From an uncultured Muribaculaceae bacterium (GTDB lineage: Bacteria; Bacteroidota; Bacteroidia; Bacteroidales; Muribaculaceae), in the NCBI GenBank assembly GCA_910584905.1, contig CAJUCQ010000067.1, forward strand, positions 1-53,045: 53,045 nucleotides of DNA, written 5' to 3'. Of the stretch, positions 7,729-16,420 are shown piece after piece. The translations under genes were made by a program, and so were the position numbers. Position 1 is the first letter of the stretch. The number at the start of each line of letters is the position of its first letter. Below the pieces are notes generated by a model. That model worked only from the letters and a program-made list of their open reading frames with translations, was not told the origin of the DNA and did no database searches.

Positions 7729-8922
7729 ATGCTTGAAAAAATACGTTTCTTCGTCAACACTCAGATATCCGACGGACAGCCCGAGTGGCTGTCGACGGTG
7801 GTGATGCTCATCGGCATAGCCATCGTGGCCGTGATTACGTATTATGTCGCCATATATGCGCTTCGAGGGGTGGAGCGGCTTGTGGCGCGGACTCCGACCG
7901 ACTGGGACGACCATCTCCTGACGCCGCGTTTCCTCCGGGCCGTGTCGCAACTGGCTCCGGCAATCACCGTCAACTGGCTTCTCCCGGCCTTTTTCGGCCA
8001 TACGCCGCAGGCCTACCGCTTCCTGTCGACGTTTACGAGCTTCTATATCCTTTGGGCGATAATCCATATCCTCACTGTGTTTCTTGACAATTTGTACAAT
8101 GCCATGTCGCGGCGTCCGAGGCTCAAGGCCTATGCCGTGAAGGGTGTGTTTCAGATGTTCAAGATTATATTCATCGGCGTAGGGGTGATTATCGGGCTGA
8201 GTCTTGTCATCGGTAAGACGCCCATGACTATTCTGACGGCTCTCGGCGCTTCGGCGGCGGTGATGTCGCTGGTGTTCAAGGACACGATTCTCGGACTTGT
8301 GGCCTCGGTGCAGCTGACGGCCAACCGCATGGTTCAGCGCGGCGACTGGATTGTGGTCCCCGGTCACGACGCCAACGGCGAGGTCATCGACATATCGCTG
8401 ACGACGGTGAAGGTGCGCAACTGGGATAATTCGGTCACTACCGTGCCGCCTTATTCGCTTGTGTCGGGGTCGTTCCGCAACTACAAACCGATGCAGCTTT
8501 CCGGGGCGCGCCGCGTCGACCGCTCAATCTATATCGACCTGTCGAGCGTGCGCTATCTCGACGATGCGGAGCTGTCGGCGCTTTCGGCAGAGGGATTTGT
8601 CGACTCGGGGCTTGCTTCCGGGGGAGCGCGATTTGTCAATCTGCGGCTTCTGCGGGAATATCTCGAGCGGCGTCTGGCGGAGAATCCGCTTGTGGTCAAG
8701 GATGCCACGCTGATGGTGCGCCAGCTCGAGCCCACGCCTTCGGGCCTCCCGATTCAGGTATATTTCTTCCTTTCGACGACGGAGTGGGTGGCCTTCGAGC
8801 ACGAGGCGTCGGCTGTTATGGACGAGATATATGCGTCGGTGGCCCGTTTCGGCCTGCGGATATTCCAGACTCCGGCCGGCTCTGATTTCCGCACGGCGGC
8901 ACTTCCGGCGCGGCAGGGCTGA
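7729..8922 (+). CDS. MscS family mechanosensitive channel (YbdG/MscM-like)
   Basis: A 397-residue small-conductance mechanosensitive channel. Four to five hydrophobic segments occupy residues 20-190. The pore helix and beta-domain core follow: ILTALGASAAVMSLVFKDTI, LGLVASVQLTANRMVQRGDW, then IDISLTTVKVRNWDNSVTTV and PPYSLVSGSFRNYK. The long C-terminal region with RSIYIDLSS and LPIQVYFFLSTTEW is typical of the YbdG subfamily, involved in osmotic release of solutes. The start is ATG 7729; a TTG two codons earlier is less likely. A second member of the same subfamily is encoded at 14899-16353. Confidence 0.92.
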   Translation: MLEKIRFFVNTQISDGQPEWLSTVVMLIGIAIVAVITYYVAIYALRGVERLVARTPTDWDDHLLTPRFLRAVSQLAPAITVNWLLPAFFGHTPQAYRFLSTFTSFYILWAIIHILTVFLDNLYNAMSRRPRLKAYAVKGVFQMFKIIFIGVGVIIGLSLVIGKTPMTILTALGASAAVMSLVFKDTILGLVASVQLTANRMVQRGDWIVVPGHDANGEVIDISLTTVKVRNWDNSVTTVPPYSLVSGSFRNYKPMQLSGARRVDRSIYIDLSSVRYLDDAELSALSAEGFVDSGLASGGARFVNLRLLREYLERRLAENPLVVKDATLMVRQLEPTPSGLPIQVYFFLSTTEWVAFEHEASAVMDEIYASVARFGLRIFQTPAGSDFRTAALPARQG

Positions 8923-8928
8923 CGGGGT

Positions 8929-9648
8929 TCACGAGTTTGTGAGGCCGAGGGCGAATATGCTCGCTGTGGCGGCTCCGGCGTCGAGGACCGCGCGGGCGGC
9001 TTCGGCGGCGGTGGTTCCCGAGGTTATTACGTCGTCGACGACAGCGACATTGAGTCCGCGGATTTCCTCGGGGTGCGAGATGGCAAATATTCCTTTCAGG
9101 TTTTTGCGGCGTTCGTCGGCGGTGCGCCGGGTCTGAGTGGCGTGGCCGCGGACTGCCGTGAGGTTGTCGCCCACGGCTATGCCGAGGACGCTCCCCATGC
9201 CTTCGGCTATTTCGCGGCTTTGGTTGTAGCCTCGCCGGAGTTGTTTGAGCCAGTGCATCCCCACGGGGAGAAGGACGTCGATGTGGCGGGCTATTTCCGG
9301 GGCGTCGGCCATCAGTTCGCGGGCATACATGGACCCGAGGGAGCGGCCGCAGTCGGGGCGGCTGTAGTATTTTGCCGTGCGAATAAGAGTGGCGTAAGGG
9401 GAGTTGCGGCTGTAGTAGAACCACGCGGCGCCGTATAGCAACGGCGGCCCGTCGGCGAGGCGCTCCTGAACGGCATTGAGTCCGCGGCTTTGCGTGGCCA
9501 CGGAGTGCATGCCCGTCCGCGGGAGGTTGAGGCAGCATTCAAGGCATATTTCTGCGCCTTCTTTGTCGGCGAGGGAGCGGCCGCAAACGAGGCAGGTGCG
9601 CGGCACGGCGAAGTCGGCGATAGCACGAAGGAATTCCTTGATTTTCAT
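8929..9648 (-). CDS. comF: ComF family phosphoribosyltransferase-like protein
   Basis: A 239-residue ComF-type protein. The N-terminus holds a zinc-ribbon-like set of cysteines (CLVCGRSL, CLECC) and the C-terminus a type I phosphoribosyltransferase fold with the PRPP loop VAVVDDVITSGTT (about 208-220). RRGYNQSREIAEG and the QTRRTADERRKNLKGIF segment are family signatures. In naturally transformable bacteria ComF acts in handling incoming single-stranded DNA; in this phylum its role is untested. The start at 9648 is chosen because the longer frame would run into the divergent promoter at 9672-9703. It converges on the MscS gene with 6 nt between stops. Confidence 0.9.
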   Translation of the reverse strand: MKIKEFLRAIADFAVPRTCLVCGRSLADKEGAEICLECCLNLPRTGMHSVATQSRGLNAVQERLADGPPLLYGAAWFYYSRNSPYATLIRTAKYYSRPDCGRSLGSMYARELMADAPEIARHIDVLLPVGMHWLKQLRRGYNQSREIAEGMGSVLGIAVGDNLTAVRGHATQTRRTADERRKNLKGIFAISHPEEIRGLNVAVVDDVITSGTTAAEAARAVLDAGAATASIFALGLTNS

Positions 9649-9671
9649 ATTCTGCAAATGTAAGTCTTTTT

Positions 9672-9703
9672 TTTGTCTTATGGAGAAATAAATATTATTT
9701 TTG
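9672..9703 (+). promoter_or_regulatory. Promoter of the DUF6377 regulator
   Basis: TTTG at 9672-9675, a 20-bp spacer and TATTTTTG at 9696-9703: a full match to the Bacteroidetes promoter. The transcript would start about 12-15 nt before the ATG at 9722, giving a very short leader. Confidence 0.75.
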
Positions 9704-9721
9704 TCGAAAAGATTCAATACA

Positions 9722-11374
9722 ATGCGGGCATTCGCGACATTCGTTCTTGTACTTCTCTTTATGCGGGCGCTTCCGGGATGCACGGGAGGCGCGTCAGCCC
9801 CGTTGTCCGCGCGTGCCGATTTGCTCCGGGTCGATTCGGCCATGAGTGTCCATTCCGCTGTCATAGAGGCTAAAGAGGCCGCCCTCCGCAGCCTGCGCGA
9901 GCTTGACCGCGGACTCGGCCCGCAGGCGAAATACAATCTGTATGACCGCCTGTATTCCGAATATATGTCCTATGATTTCGATTCGGCGGCTTATTATGCC
10001 GCCAAGAAAAGGGATGTTGCCCGCGCGTTGGGTAATGTCCGGGATGCGGCTGTTTCATCGGTCCACAAGGCCCGTGCGGACCTTGCCCGCGGCAACGACC
10101 TTGAACTCGCGCGGGCTGTGACTGAGGCGGAGAGAGATACGTCCGACCGCCATGTGATGACGGCCTATGTCGATTTCATGGCCGCAAAGGCCGAGGCCGA
10201 GGGCGTGAGCGCCGACGCTTACCGGAGTTTTCTGCGCACGGCCTATGACAGCCTGTCGGTCGGCTGGCTGTACAACGAATGCGGCTATCTTCGCGAGAAA
10301 GGTCGTTTTCGCGAGGCGATATCGCTGATAGACACCAACAGAGAGCGTCTTTCCGCCGACCGCCGCGGGCGTGCCATATCAAATTATATCGAGGGGCGTC
10401 TTGCCCTCGCCTTAGGCGATACTGTGGCCGCTATCGGGAATTTGGCACGCAGTTCGGTCGATGACATTCTTACTCCGGTTAGAGACTACAGCTCGCTTTA
10501 CGAGCTTGCCTCGCTGCTTTTTGCCACGGGAGATATCGAGCGTGCGCACCGCTACATAAATTTCGCCGCCGAGGACCATTATGCCTCCAAAGTCAGTAGC
10601 AATATCACGGCGGCAAATCGCCTGATACCTGCGATTTCAAAAGCTTATGCCACCTTGAGCATGCAGCGCAACCACCGTCAGAACATGCTCCTGACCGGGA
10701 TTGCCGTCCTTGCCGTGTTGCTTGCCGGAGCTCTTGTATGGGTCGTGTCGGCCTATCGTATGGCGGCGGTGAACGCGGCCGAGAAGACGCGCCTTAACGA
10801 ACATCTTCTTGAAGCCTCGGAACGCATGAGGAGTCTCAATGCCGCGCTTTCGGAGAGCAACCGCACCAAGGATGCGTATATAGTCCAGTATCTTAGTCTT
10901 TGTTCATACTACATTGAGTGTGTCGAGCGCTATCGCAACAGTCTGCGCGCTACGGCGCGGAACAAGGGGGTAAACGAGTTGATGTATCAGTTGAATTCGG
11001 CAACTACCGTCGACCGTGAGCTCAAGGAATTCTATACGGGCTTCGATTCTACATTCCTGAAGCTGTTCCCTGATTTTGTAGAGAGATTCAATGAACTCTT
11101 GGTGCCGGAAAAACGACTGGAGCGCCGTCCCGGTGAAATGCTCGGTACAGAGCTTAGGGTTTTTGCGCTCATTCGTCTTGGCATCACTGATTCGGAAAAG
11201 ATTGCTGTATTCCTCCGGCGGTCGGTGTCGACGGTCTATAACTACAGGGTGAAGATGCGCAATGCCTCGCGTTTTCCGCGCAAGGACTTCGATGGCATGG
11301 TTGCGGAAATCGGCATGGAATCCTTCTCCGAACAGCTACTGAAAAGCTCGGATGATAACGGTGTTGTTGGCTGA
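9722..11374 (+). CDS. DUF6377-type membrane regulator (SusR-like)
   Basis: A 550-residue protein with a lipoprotein-type signal (lipobox L-P-G-C, Cys20), a helical-repeat periplasmic region (about 25-315), one transmembrane helix around 322-345 (LLTGIAVLAVLLAGALVWVV), a coiled-coil-like stretch, and a C-terminal DNA-binding region with GTELRVFALIRLGITDSEKI and an R-x-S-V-S-T-V-Y-N-Y-R helix-turn-helix. The layout is that of membrane-spanning regulators such as SusR, which switches on starch genes in Bacteroides. The next gene is a SusB-like GH97 glucosidase, which supports control of that gene in response to maltose or a related sugar. The ligand is inferred. The upstream in-frame TTG at 9701 lies inside the promoter and was rejected as a start. 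Confidence 0.8.
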   Translation: MRAFATFVLVLLFMRALPGCTGGASAPLSARADLLRVDSAMSVHSAVIEAKEAALRSLRELDRGLGPQAKYNLYDRLYSEYMSYDFDSAAYYAAKKRDVARALGNVRDAAVSSVHKARADLARGNDLELARAVTEAERDTSDRHVMTAYVDFMAAKAEAEGVSADAYRSFLRTAYDSLSVGWLYNECGYLREKGRFREAISLIDTNRERLSADRRGRAISNYIEGRLALALGDTVAAIGNLARSSVDDILTPVRDYSSLYELASLLFATGDIERAHRYINFAAEDHYASKVSSNITAANRLIPAISKAYATLSMQRNHRQNMLLTGIAVLAVLLAGALVWVVSAYRMAAVNAAEKTRLNEHLLEASERMRSLNAALSESNRTKDAYIVQYLSLCSYYIECVERYRNSLRATARNKGVNELMYQLNSATTVDRELKEFYTGFDSTFLKLFPDFVERFNELLVPEKRLERRPGEMLGTELRVFALIRLGITDSEKIAVFLRRSVSTVYNYRVKMRNASRFPRKDFDGMVAEIGMESFSEQLLKSSDDNGVVG

Positions 11375-11426
11375 TATTCAATATAATATATTTTAGAAGA
11401 GCTACTGTTTTGGTACTGAGCGGACT

Positions 11427-11453
11427 TTTGGCCGTGAGGTGTGAGTAATTTTG
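11427..11453 (+). promoter_or_regulatory. Promoter of the GH97 gene
   Basis: TAATTTTG at 11446-11453 is an exact -7 element; TTTG at 11427-11430 lies 15 bp upstream, closer than usual. A shortened spacer would fit a promoter that needs an activator such as the SusR-like protein encoded just upstream. Confidence 0.5.
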
Positions 11454-11495
11454 CGACGCAGTAATTTTTCTCACACAAACCCAAAAATCAATAGC

Positions 11496-13601
11496 ATGAA
11501 AAAACAATTTGCAGGGCTTCTCGCCTTGATGTTCTCCGGAGCAGTCATGGCCGAGAGCATCACGTCGCCGTCGGGCGACATCGTCCTTGAATTTTCATTG
11601 TCGGAATCAGGACGTCCCTTTTATTCCGTTTCGTACAAGGGAGAGGAAATCGTCAGGCCCTCGTCGCTCGGCCTTGAGCTTTCGGGGCGTCCGTCGTTGC
11701 TCGACGGTTTTGTCCGCACCGGTTTCAGTCGCGGAAGCAGCGATGAGACGTGGGCGCCAGTCTGGGGTGAAAACGACTCGATAAGAGACGCCTATAACTC
11801 CATGACGGTGTCGCTGATGCGCCCCCGCCGCGACGGAGCAGAAGGCCCAGACCGCCTCAAACTCATATTCCGCGCCTATGACGATGGCGTAGCGTTCCGC
11901 TATGAGTTGCCTTCGCAGACACACAACGAATTTAAAATCAAAGAAGAACGCACGCAGATTGCCATGAGCGGCGACCATACGGCGTGGTGGATTCCGGGCG
12001 ATTATGACACACAGGAATATGAATACACCAAATCGCGCCTGAGCGAAATCCGCGCATTGCGCGAGGGCGGAGTGAACTATAATCTGTCGCAGACCTCTTT
12101 CTCGCCTACGGGAGTTCAGACATCGCTTATGCTCAAGACCGACAAGGGGCTGTATATCAATCTGCACGAGGCCGCACTCGTCGATTATCCGGCAATGCAT
12201 CTCAATCTCGACGACACGGTTATGGTGTTTGAATCATGGCTCACCCCCGGGCTTGAAGCGGCCAAGGCTTCGGTGACGGCGCCTTTCAAGACGCCGTGGC
12301 GCACGGTGACGGTGTCGGACAAGGCTACCGATATCCTTGCCTCGCATCTTATCCTTAATCTCAACGAACCTTGCGCCCTCGAGGATGTGTCGTGGATAAA
12401 GCCGGTGAAGTATATGGGCGTATGGTGGGAGATGATAACCGGCAAGAGCCAATGGTCATACACCGATGACGACTGCAGCGACCTCGCGGCCGTCGATTAT
12501 TCCACGGTAAAGCCCCACGGCAAGCACGGCGCCAACAACGACAATGTGCGCCGCTACATCGACTTTGCGGCAGCCAACGGCTTCGACCAGCTTCTTATCG
12601 AGGGATGGAATATCGGCTGGGAGGAATGGTTCGGCCACGAAAAAGACTACGTGTTTGATTTCCTTACGCCTTATCCCGATTTTGACATCAAGGCTCTCAA
12701 CGATTATGCCCATTCAAAGGGTATACGGCTTATGATGCATCATGAGACTTCAGGCTCCGTGGCCAACTATGAGCGCCATCTTGACCGCGCCTATGAACTT
12801 ATGAACCGCTATGGCTATAATGCCGTTAAGAGCGGTTATGTGGGCAATATTCTTCCCAAAGGCGAGACTCACTACAGCCAGCGTATGGTGCGCCATTTCC
12901 TTGATGCCGTGAAGCGCGCCGCCGACAGGCACATCATGGTCAACGGTCACGAGGCCGTGCGCCCGACGGGTCTGTGCCGCACCTATCCCAATCTTATCGC
13001 CAACGAGGCGGCTATGGGCACCGAATATCAGAGTATGACGCCGGGCCACGTCACAATCCTGCCGTTCACGCGTCTTCAGGGCGGCCCGATGGACTTCACT
13101 CCCGGTATTTTCAGAATGGATATAGGAAGCTTTGCGCCCGGGAATCCCAATTACAAGCGCGCCACTGTGGCAAATCAGCTTGCACTGTATCTCACGATGT
13201 ATTCGCCTCTTCAGATGGCCGCCGACCTTCCGGAGCATTATGAGGAAAAGGCTGACGCCTTCCGATTCATCAGGGAAGTGCCTGTGGACTGGAGTGAGAG
13301 CCGCTATCTCGATGCCGAGCCCGGAGAGTATATCGTTGTGGCCCGCAGAGGTAAAGGCAGCGGAGACTGGTATGTAGGGGGCGTGACAGGCGCCGATGCC
13401 CGCAAATACACGCTGAAACTCGATTTCCTTCCTGCGGGAAAGAAGTATGCGGCCACCGTCTACGCCGATGCGCCGGATGCCGACTGCTACGACAATCCGG
13501 AGGCATACGTAATCACTGAAAAGACCGTGACCTCAAAATCGAAGCTTGATTTCGGCATGGCCCGTGGCGGCGGTTTCGCGCTGTCGCTCAAGGAGCTGTA
13601 G
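11496..13601 (+). CDS. susB: GH97 alpha-glucosidase, SusB-like
   Basis: A 701-residue exported glycoside hydrolase of family GH97, with a signal peptide ending at ...VMA-ES. The inverting alpha-glucosidase SusB uses Glu439, Glu508 and Glu532, with Glu391 and Glu526 also in the site (numbers recalled). The equivalents here are Glu417 in HHETSG, Glu486 in VNGHEAV, Glu510 in GTEYQ, Glu369 in LIEGWN and Glu504 in ANEAAMG. All five show a constant offset of 22, so the glutamates of the inverting type are intact. The product would cleave alpha-1,4 and other glucosidic bonds of maltooligosaccharides in the periplasm. It follows a SusR-like regulator gene and ends in a hairpin terminator at 13621. 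No SusC, SusD or SusA neighbour is present. Confidence 0.95.
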   Translation: MKKQFAGLLALMFSGAVMAESITSPSGDIVLEFSLSESGRPFYSVSYKGEEIVRPSSLGLELSGRPSLLDGFVRTGFSRGSSDETWAPVWGENDSIRDAYNSMTVSLMRPRRDGAEGPDRLKLIFRAYDDGVAFRYELPSQTHNEFKIKEERTQIAMSGDHTAWWIPGDYDTQEYEYTKSRLSEIRALREGGVNYNLSQTSFSPTGVQTSLMLKTDKGLYINLHEAALVDYPAMHLNLDDTVMVFESWLTPGLEAAKASVTAPFKTPWRTVTVSDKATDILASHLILNLNEPCALEDVSWIKPVKYMGVWWEMITGKSQWSYTDDDCSDLAAVDYSTVKPHGKHGANNDNVRRYIDFAAANGFDQLLIEGWNIGWEEWFGHEKDYVFDFLTPYPDFDIKALNDYAHSKGIRLMMHHETSGSVANYERHLDRAYELMNRYGYNAVKSGYVGNILPKGETHYSQRMVRHFLDAVKRAADRHIMVNGHEAVRPTGLCRTYPNLIANEAAMGTEYQSMTPGHVTILPFTRLQGGPMDFTPGIFRMDIGSFAPGNPNYKRATVANQLALYLTMYSPLQMAADLPEHYEEKADAFRFIREVPVDWSESRYLDAEPGEYIVVARRGKGSGDWYVGGVTGADARKYTLKLDFLPAGKKYAATVYADAPDADCYDNPEAYVITEKTVTSKSKLDFGMARGGGFALSLKEL

Positions 13602-13620
13602 CCTCAGACTGACCGGATAA

Positions 13621-13657
13621 GTGCCCGTATGCATGCGTCATGCGGGCACTGTGTTTA
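13621..13657 (+). terminator. Hairpin terminator after GH97 gene
   Basis: GTGCCCGTATG (13621-13631) pairs with CATGCGGGCAC (13639-13649) with one G-U pair, followed by a weak T-rich run TGTGTTTAT. Confidence 0.6.
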
Positions 13658-13678
13658 TACGCGTATGCTCCGGGTTCC

Positions 13679-14386
13679 TTACGCAGGGCCTAAAATAAAG
13701 TGCGGAATTAGTTCGAGAACCGAGACGTAAATAATCAGAAACAAGGCGGCAAGAACGATAAACAGTATAAAGTGAGAGGCGGCTTTCCGCATCGGCTGAA
13801 TCGGAAAGGCTTTGAATATACTCACTGCACAATAGGCGATGAATACTATAGCCGAAATGCCGGAGCTTTGACCGGCTATGATTTCAAGCGGGAGGAAGAG
13901 GATTCCGATCAGGAATGAAAGCGCCGATAGAAATATCCCGGCTGTAAGCAGTTCGGGTGTGTTGAAGCGGTTGATGCCATGACGTCTGTAGGCGATGCGC
14001 AAGGCCGGAATCAGCGGCGGCAACAGGCATAGGGTGTACATACCGGAGCTGAATTCATACAGGCGCAGAACATAGGAATTGTGCTCGATATTCTTTTCCG
14101 GCGCGAACCATGATTCCAGAAGAACGGAATATATGCCCAATGTGAGCAGAAAAAGGAGCGGCGACGAGTAGCGCACGCGACGCCCTGCCGTGTAGTTGGC
14201 TATTACGTTCCAAGGACGCGTCAGGAGTTCGCCGCATGTGTTGAGGAAGCGCCCCCGGAAACGCAGCATGTCGGCGAGGGAAGAAGTGGAGAATGAGCGC
14301 CAAGTGGTGCGTCCGGTCGAGGTTGGCTGTCCGCACATGGGGCAGAACGATGCGTCGCATTCGGTCCCGCAATTAAGACATTTCAT
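13679..14386 (-). CDS. DUF3667 domain membrane protein
   Basis: A 235-residue inner-membrane protein. The N-terminus is a zinc ribbon (MKCLNCGTECDASFCPMCGQ) followed by the W-R-S-F and RPWNVIANY segments typical of DUF3667, then five hydrophobic segments. The family is frequent in Bacteroidetes and its function is unknown. The ATG at 14386 places the first ribbon cysteine at residue 4; eight further in-frame codons upstream run into the promoter palindrome and are unlikely to be translated. The gene is transcribed divergently from the small gene at 14478 out of the palindromic promoter 14408-14447. Confidence 0.82.
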   Translation of the reverse strand: MKCLNCGTECDASFCPMCGQPTSTGRTTWRSFSTSSLADMLRFRGRFLNTCGELLTRPWNVIANYTAGRRVRYSSPLLFLLTLGIYSVLLESWFAPEKNIEHNSYVLRLYEFSSGMYTLCLLPPLIPALRIAYRRHGINRFNTPELLTAGIFLSALSFLIGILFLPLEIIAGQSSGISAIVFIAYCAVSIFKAFPIQPMRKAASHFILFIVLAALFLIIYVSVLELIPHFILGPA

Positions 14387-14407
14387 AGCTGAATCGGATT
14401 TGAGGGG

Positions 14408-14447
14408 CAAAATTAGATAAAAATCCGGGATTTTTTATCTAATTTTG
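14408..14447. promoter_or_regulatory. Palindromic bidirectional promoter
   Basis: A perfect 16-bp inverted repeat: CAAAATTAGATAAAAA at 14408-14423 and its exact complement at 14432-14447, around an 8-nt centre. Each arm ends in a -7 element pointing outward (TAATTTTG at 14440-14447 on plus, 14415-14408 on minus). It therefore serves the DUF3667 gene on the left and the unknown gene on the right. The two -33 regions would overlap the opposite arms, so the two promoters probably compete. Confidence 0.7.
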
Positions 14448-14477
14448 CGCTTAATGTATTTTCAAGCCATGATTTTA

Positions 14478-14948
14478 ATGTCTATATTTCAATCCGTAGA
14501 GTTTTATGTTATCTCGGCAGTGCTTGCCGCCGCTGTCGTGGCCGCTTCGGTCAAGCCGTCGGGCAAGGAAGCCGTGCGCACGTATCTTTACGGAGGCACG
14601 CTCGTCGACGACGGCGCGTCGGCAGCCGGCGACGCGCCCGGCATAGCGCTTGAAGTCAGTGAAGACGGGCGCGACGTGGTGCTTGAGCGGCGCGGGCTCT
14701 CGGGCGTGAGCTACGATGACGGGGCGTATTCCGTGGCGGTGAATGTGTCGTGCTTTGATGTAACTATTGATGAGCGCCTCACCTTCGGGCACGGCCCGGG
14801 TGCGACGGCGACGGGGGCTGTGGTCCGGCTCGAATGTCTCGGCCCCGAGCGCTATCATATCCTTTACCGGAGCGAGACTTTGGGGCGCAACTGCGCTTTC
14901 ACGCTCCGCCTGCGGCCGGGTGTGCGTCTTGAGCGGGAGCTTGTGTAG
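14478..14948 (+). CDS. Small exported or membrane-anchored protein, unknown
   Basis: I do not recognise this protein. From ATG 14478 it has 156 residues: a hydrophobic N-terminal segment (YVISAVLAAAVVAASV, about 8-23) that could be a signal peptide or anchor, then an acidic, beta-rich domain with repeated short strands (GIALEVSEDGRDVVLERRG, VRLECLGPERYHILYRS, CAFTLRLRPGVRLE). ATGs at 14454 and 14469 are also in frame; 14454 would leave almost no leader given the -7 element at 14440-14447. Its last 50 nt overlap the end of the convergent MscS gene. Codon use and base composition match the surroundings, so it is likely a real gene. Confidence 0.62.
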   Translation: MSIFQSVEFYVISAVLAAAVVAASVKPSGKEAVRTYLYGGTLVDDGASAAGDAPGIALEVSEDGRDVVLERRGLSGVSYDDGAYSVAVNVSCFDVTIDERLTFGHGPGATATGAVVRLECLGPERYHILYRSETLGRNCAFTLRLRPGVRLERELV

Positions 14949-16353
14949 CGGCGTCCGCCGAGGAGCCGGGCTTCGGGGCGTTGAAGAAGGGGTAGGGGAT
15001 GCCGAATACGGCATTGATGTCTTTTCCGGGACTGATGAAGCCGTCGATGACGGTGTCGCGGCCGGAGGGGTTTTCGAAGGTGTATAGCCTGAAGAATCTC
15101 AGCATTGCGGCGAGTTGCTCGAATACGCCGTCCTGAATTGCTTCGTAGGCGAACCAACGCGATGTGGCCGTGAAGCAATATACCTGAAAGGGGATTCCTC
15201 CGGCGGTCTGCGGCAGGGTCGAGACGAAGCAGTCGTCGTCGTGGGAGATTTGCGGGTTTGCGTCAAGCCACATCTTGAAGTATGCTCTGAAGAGGCCGAG
15301 ATTTGTGTCGATAGTGCCGTCGACGAGGCCCTCGGGGTTGTCGACGTCGGCGGTTTTTCCGGCGGCCTTCTGGGCGAGTTTCCGCGTGATGTATTCGTCC
15401 ATGAATGGCACTTGGCGGATGCTGTCGAGCATTTCGGGTGTGGCGGGGAGGACCGAGTCGGCGTCGATCATATACGAGCGGCAAATGCGGCGCGTGTTGC
15501 TTGTCTGCATCGAGCGGTAGTTGGTGAAGCCTCCGGTGATGAGGCTGTATGGGGGCACGGTCGTGGTGGTTTTGTCCCAGTTGAGCACCTTTACGGCAGT
15601 GAGCGATACTTCCTGAACGGTTCCGTTGGCGTTTGTGCCGGCGACGGCAATCCAGTCGCCGACATGCAGCGAGTCGTTTTCGGCGAGCTGGACTCCGGCC
15701 ACGACCCCGAGGATGCTGTCCTTGAATATCAGCATGAGCACCGCGGCGAAGGCTCCGAGTCCGGCAAGGAGTGCGGCGGGGGATTTGTCGACGAGGATTG
15801 CGACCACGATAATAGCGGCGAGTATCCATACGACGCCTCTTGCGAGCTGTGCGAGTCCGTTGAGCGGCAGTTTTCGCTTGTTTTCTTTTGCGTCGATATG
15901 CCGCCATGCGGCGTTAATCAGGGCCGAGAGCGTCGAGGCCATTGCCACGACGATGTAGATCAGCGTGAGCCTCGTGAGCCACGAAGAGAGCGAGTTGTGG
16001 TTGGAAAGGGTGAACTGTATCAGTATCATGAACACCAGCGGCGGAATGATGCGGCATGCCTTGTGGAAGAATCGGACGTCCGTGAGCGCGTGGTATAGGT
16101 CGGAGTCGCGCCGCTTTGCCACTTCTCGGACGGCGTGGAGCACCAGCCACTGCACTATCCATCCGGCCACGAGCGATATACCGAATACCACCGCGGCGTA
16201 GAGTATTGTTACGACCGTGAGGTTGTGTTCGAGGCCGAACACGCCGAGAATCCAGTCCACGACTTTCATTATAAACTGGGCTATGGCGTAGGATAGTCCG
16301 GTGCTGTCGCCTATGAAATGGCTGACGTCGTAGTGTGAGCTTGTAGCGGGCAT
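14899..16353 (-). CDS. MscS family mechanosensitive channel, second copy
   Basis: A 484-residue paralogue of the channel at 7729-8922. The conserved pore and beta region is present: LAGLGAFAAVLMLIFKDSIL, GVVAGVQLAENDSLHVGDWI, then VSLTAVKVLNWDKTTTTVPP and YSLITGGFTNYRSM. Five N-terminal hydrophobic segments precede it (about 20-215). Compared with the first copy it has an insertion of about 60 residues in the C-terminal domain and a low-complexity Ala/Pro tail. It presumably opens under membrane tension to release solutes. Its 3' end overlaps the convergent unknown gene by 50 nt. Confidence 0.92.
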   Translation of the reverse strand: MPATSSHYDVSHFIGDSTGLSYAIAQFIMKVVDWILGVFGLEHNLTVVTILYAAVVFGISLVAGWIVQWLVLHAVREVAKRRDSDLYHALTDVRFFHKACRIIPPLVFMILIQFTLSNHNSLSSWLTRLTLIYIVVAMASTLSALINAAWRHIDAKENKRKLPLNGLAQLARGVVWILAAIIVVAILVDKSPAALLAGLGAFAAVLMLIFKDSILGVVAGVQLAENDSLHVGDWIAVAGTNANGTVQEVSLTAVKVLNWDKTTTTVPPYSLITGGFTNYRSMQTSNTRRICRSYMIDADSVLPATPEMLDSIRQVPFMDEYITRKLAQKAAGKTADVDNPEGLVDGTIDTNLGLFRAYFKMWLDANPQISHDDDCFVSTLPQTAGGIPFQVYCFTATSRWFAYEAIQDGVFEQLAAMLRFFRLYTFENPSGRDTVIDGFISPGKDINAVFGIPYPFFNAPKPGSSADAATQAPAQDAHPAAGGA

Positions 16354-16420
16354 GATGTCTTTTCTTGGGATTATAAAGAAAAGACAATCGCGCGGGGAGT
16401 ATTGTTCGCGCGCGGATGCT

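Noticed and set aside
7705..7760. A frameshift as the cause of the short TatD protein
   Set aside because: No frame after 7705 encodes the missing C-terminal TatD sequence, and the next gene begins 21 nt later, so a deletion or rearrangement fits better.
7729..16353. Recent tandem duplication of the MscS genes
   Set aside because: The two channels lie 6 kb apart on opposite strands and differ widely outside the pore region; they are old paralogues.
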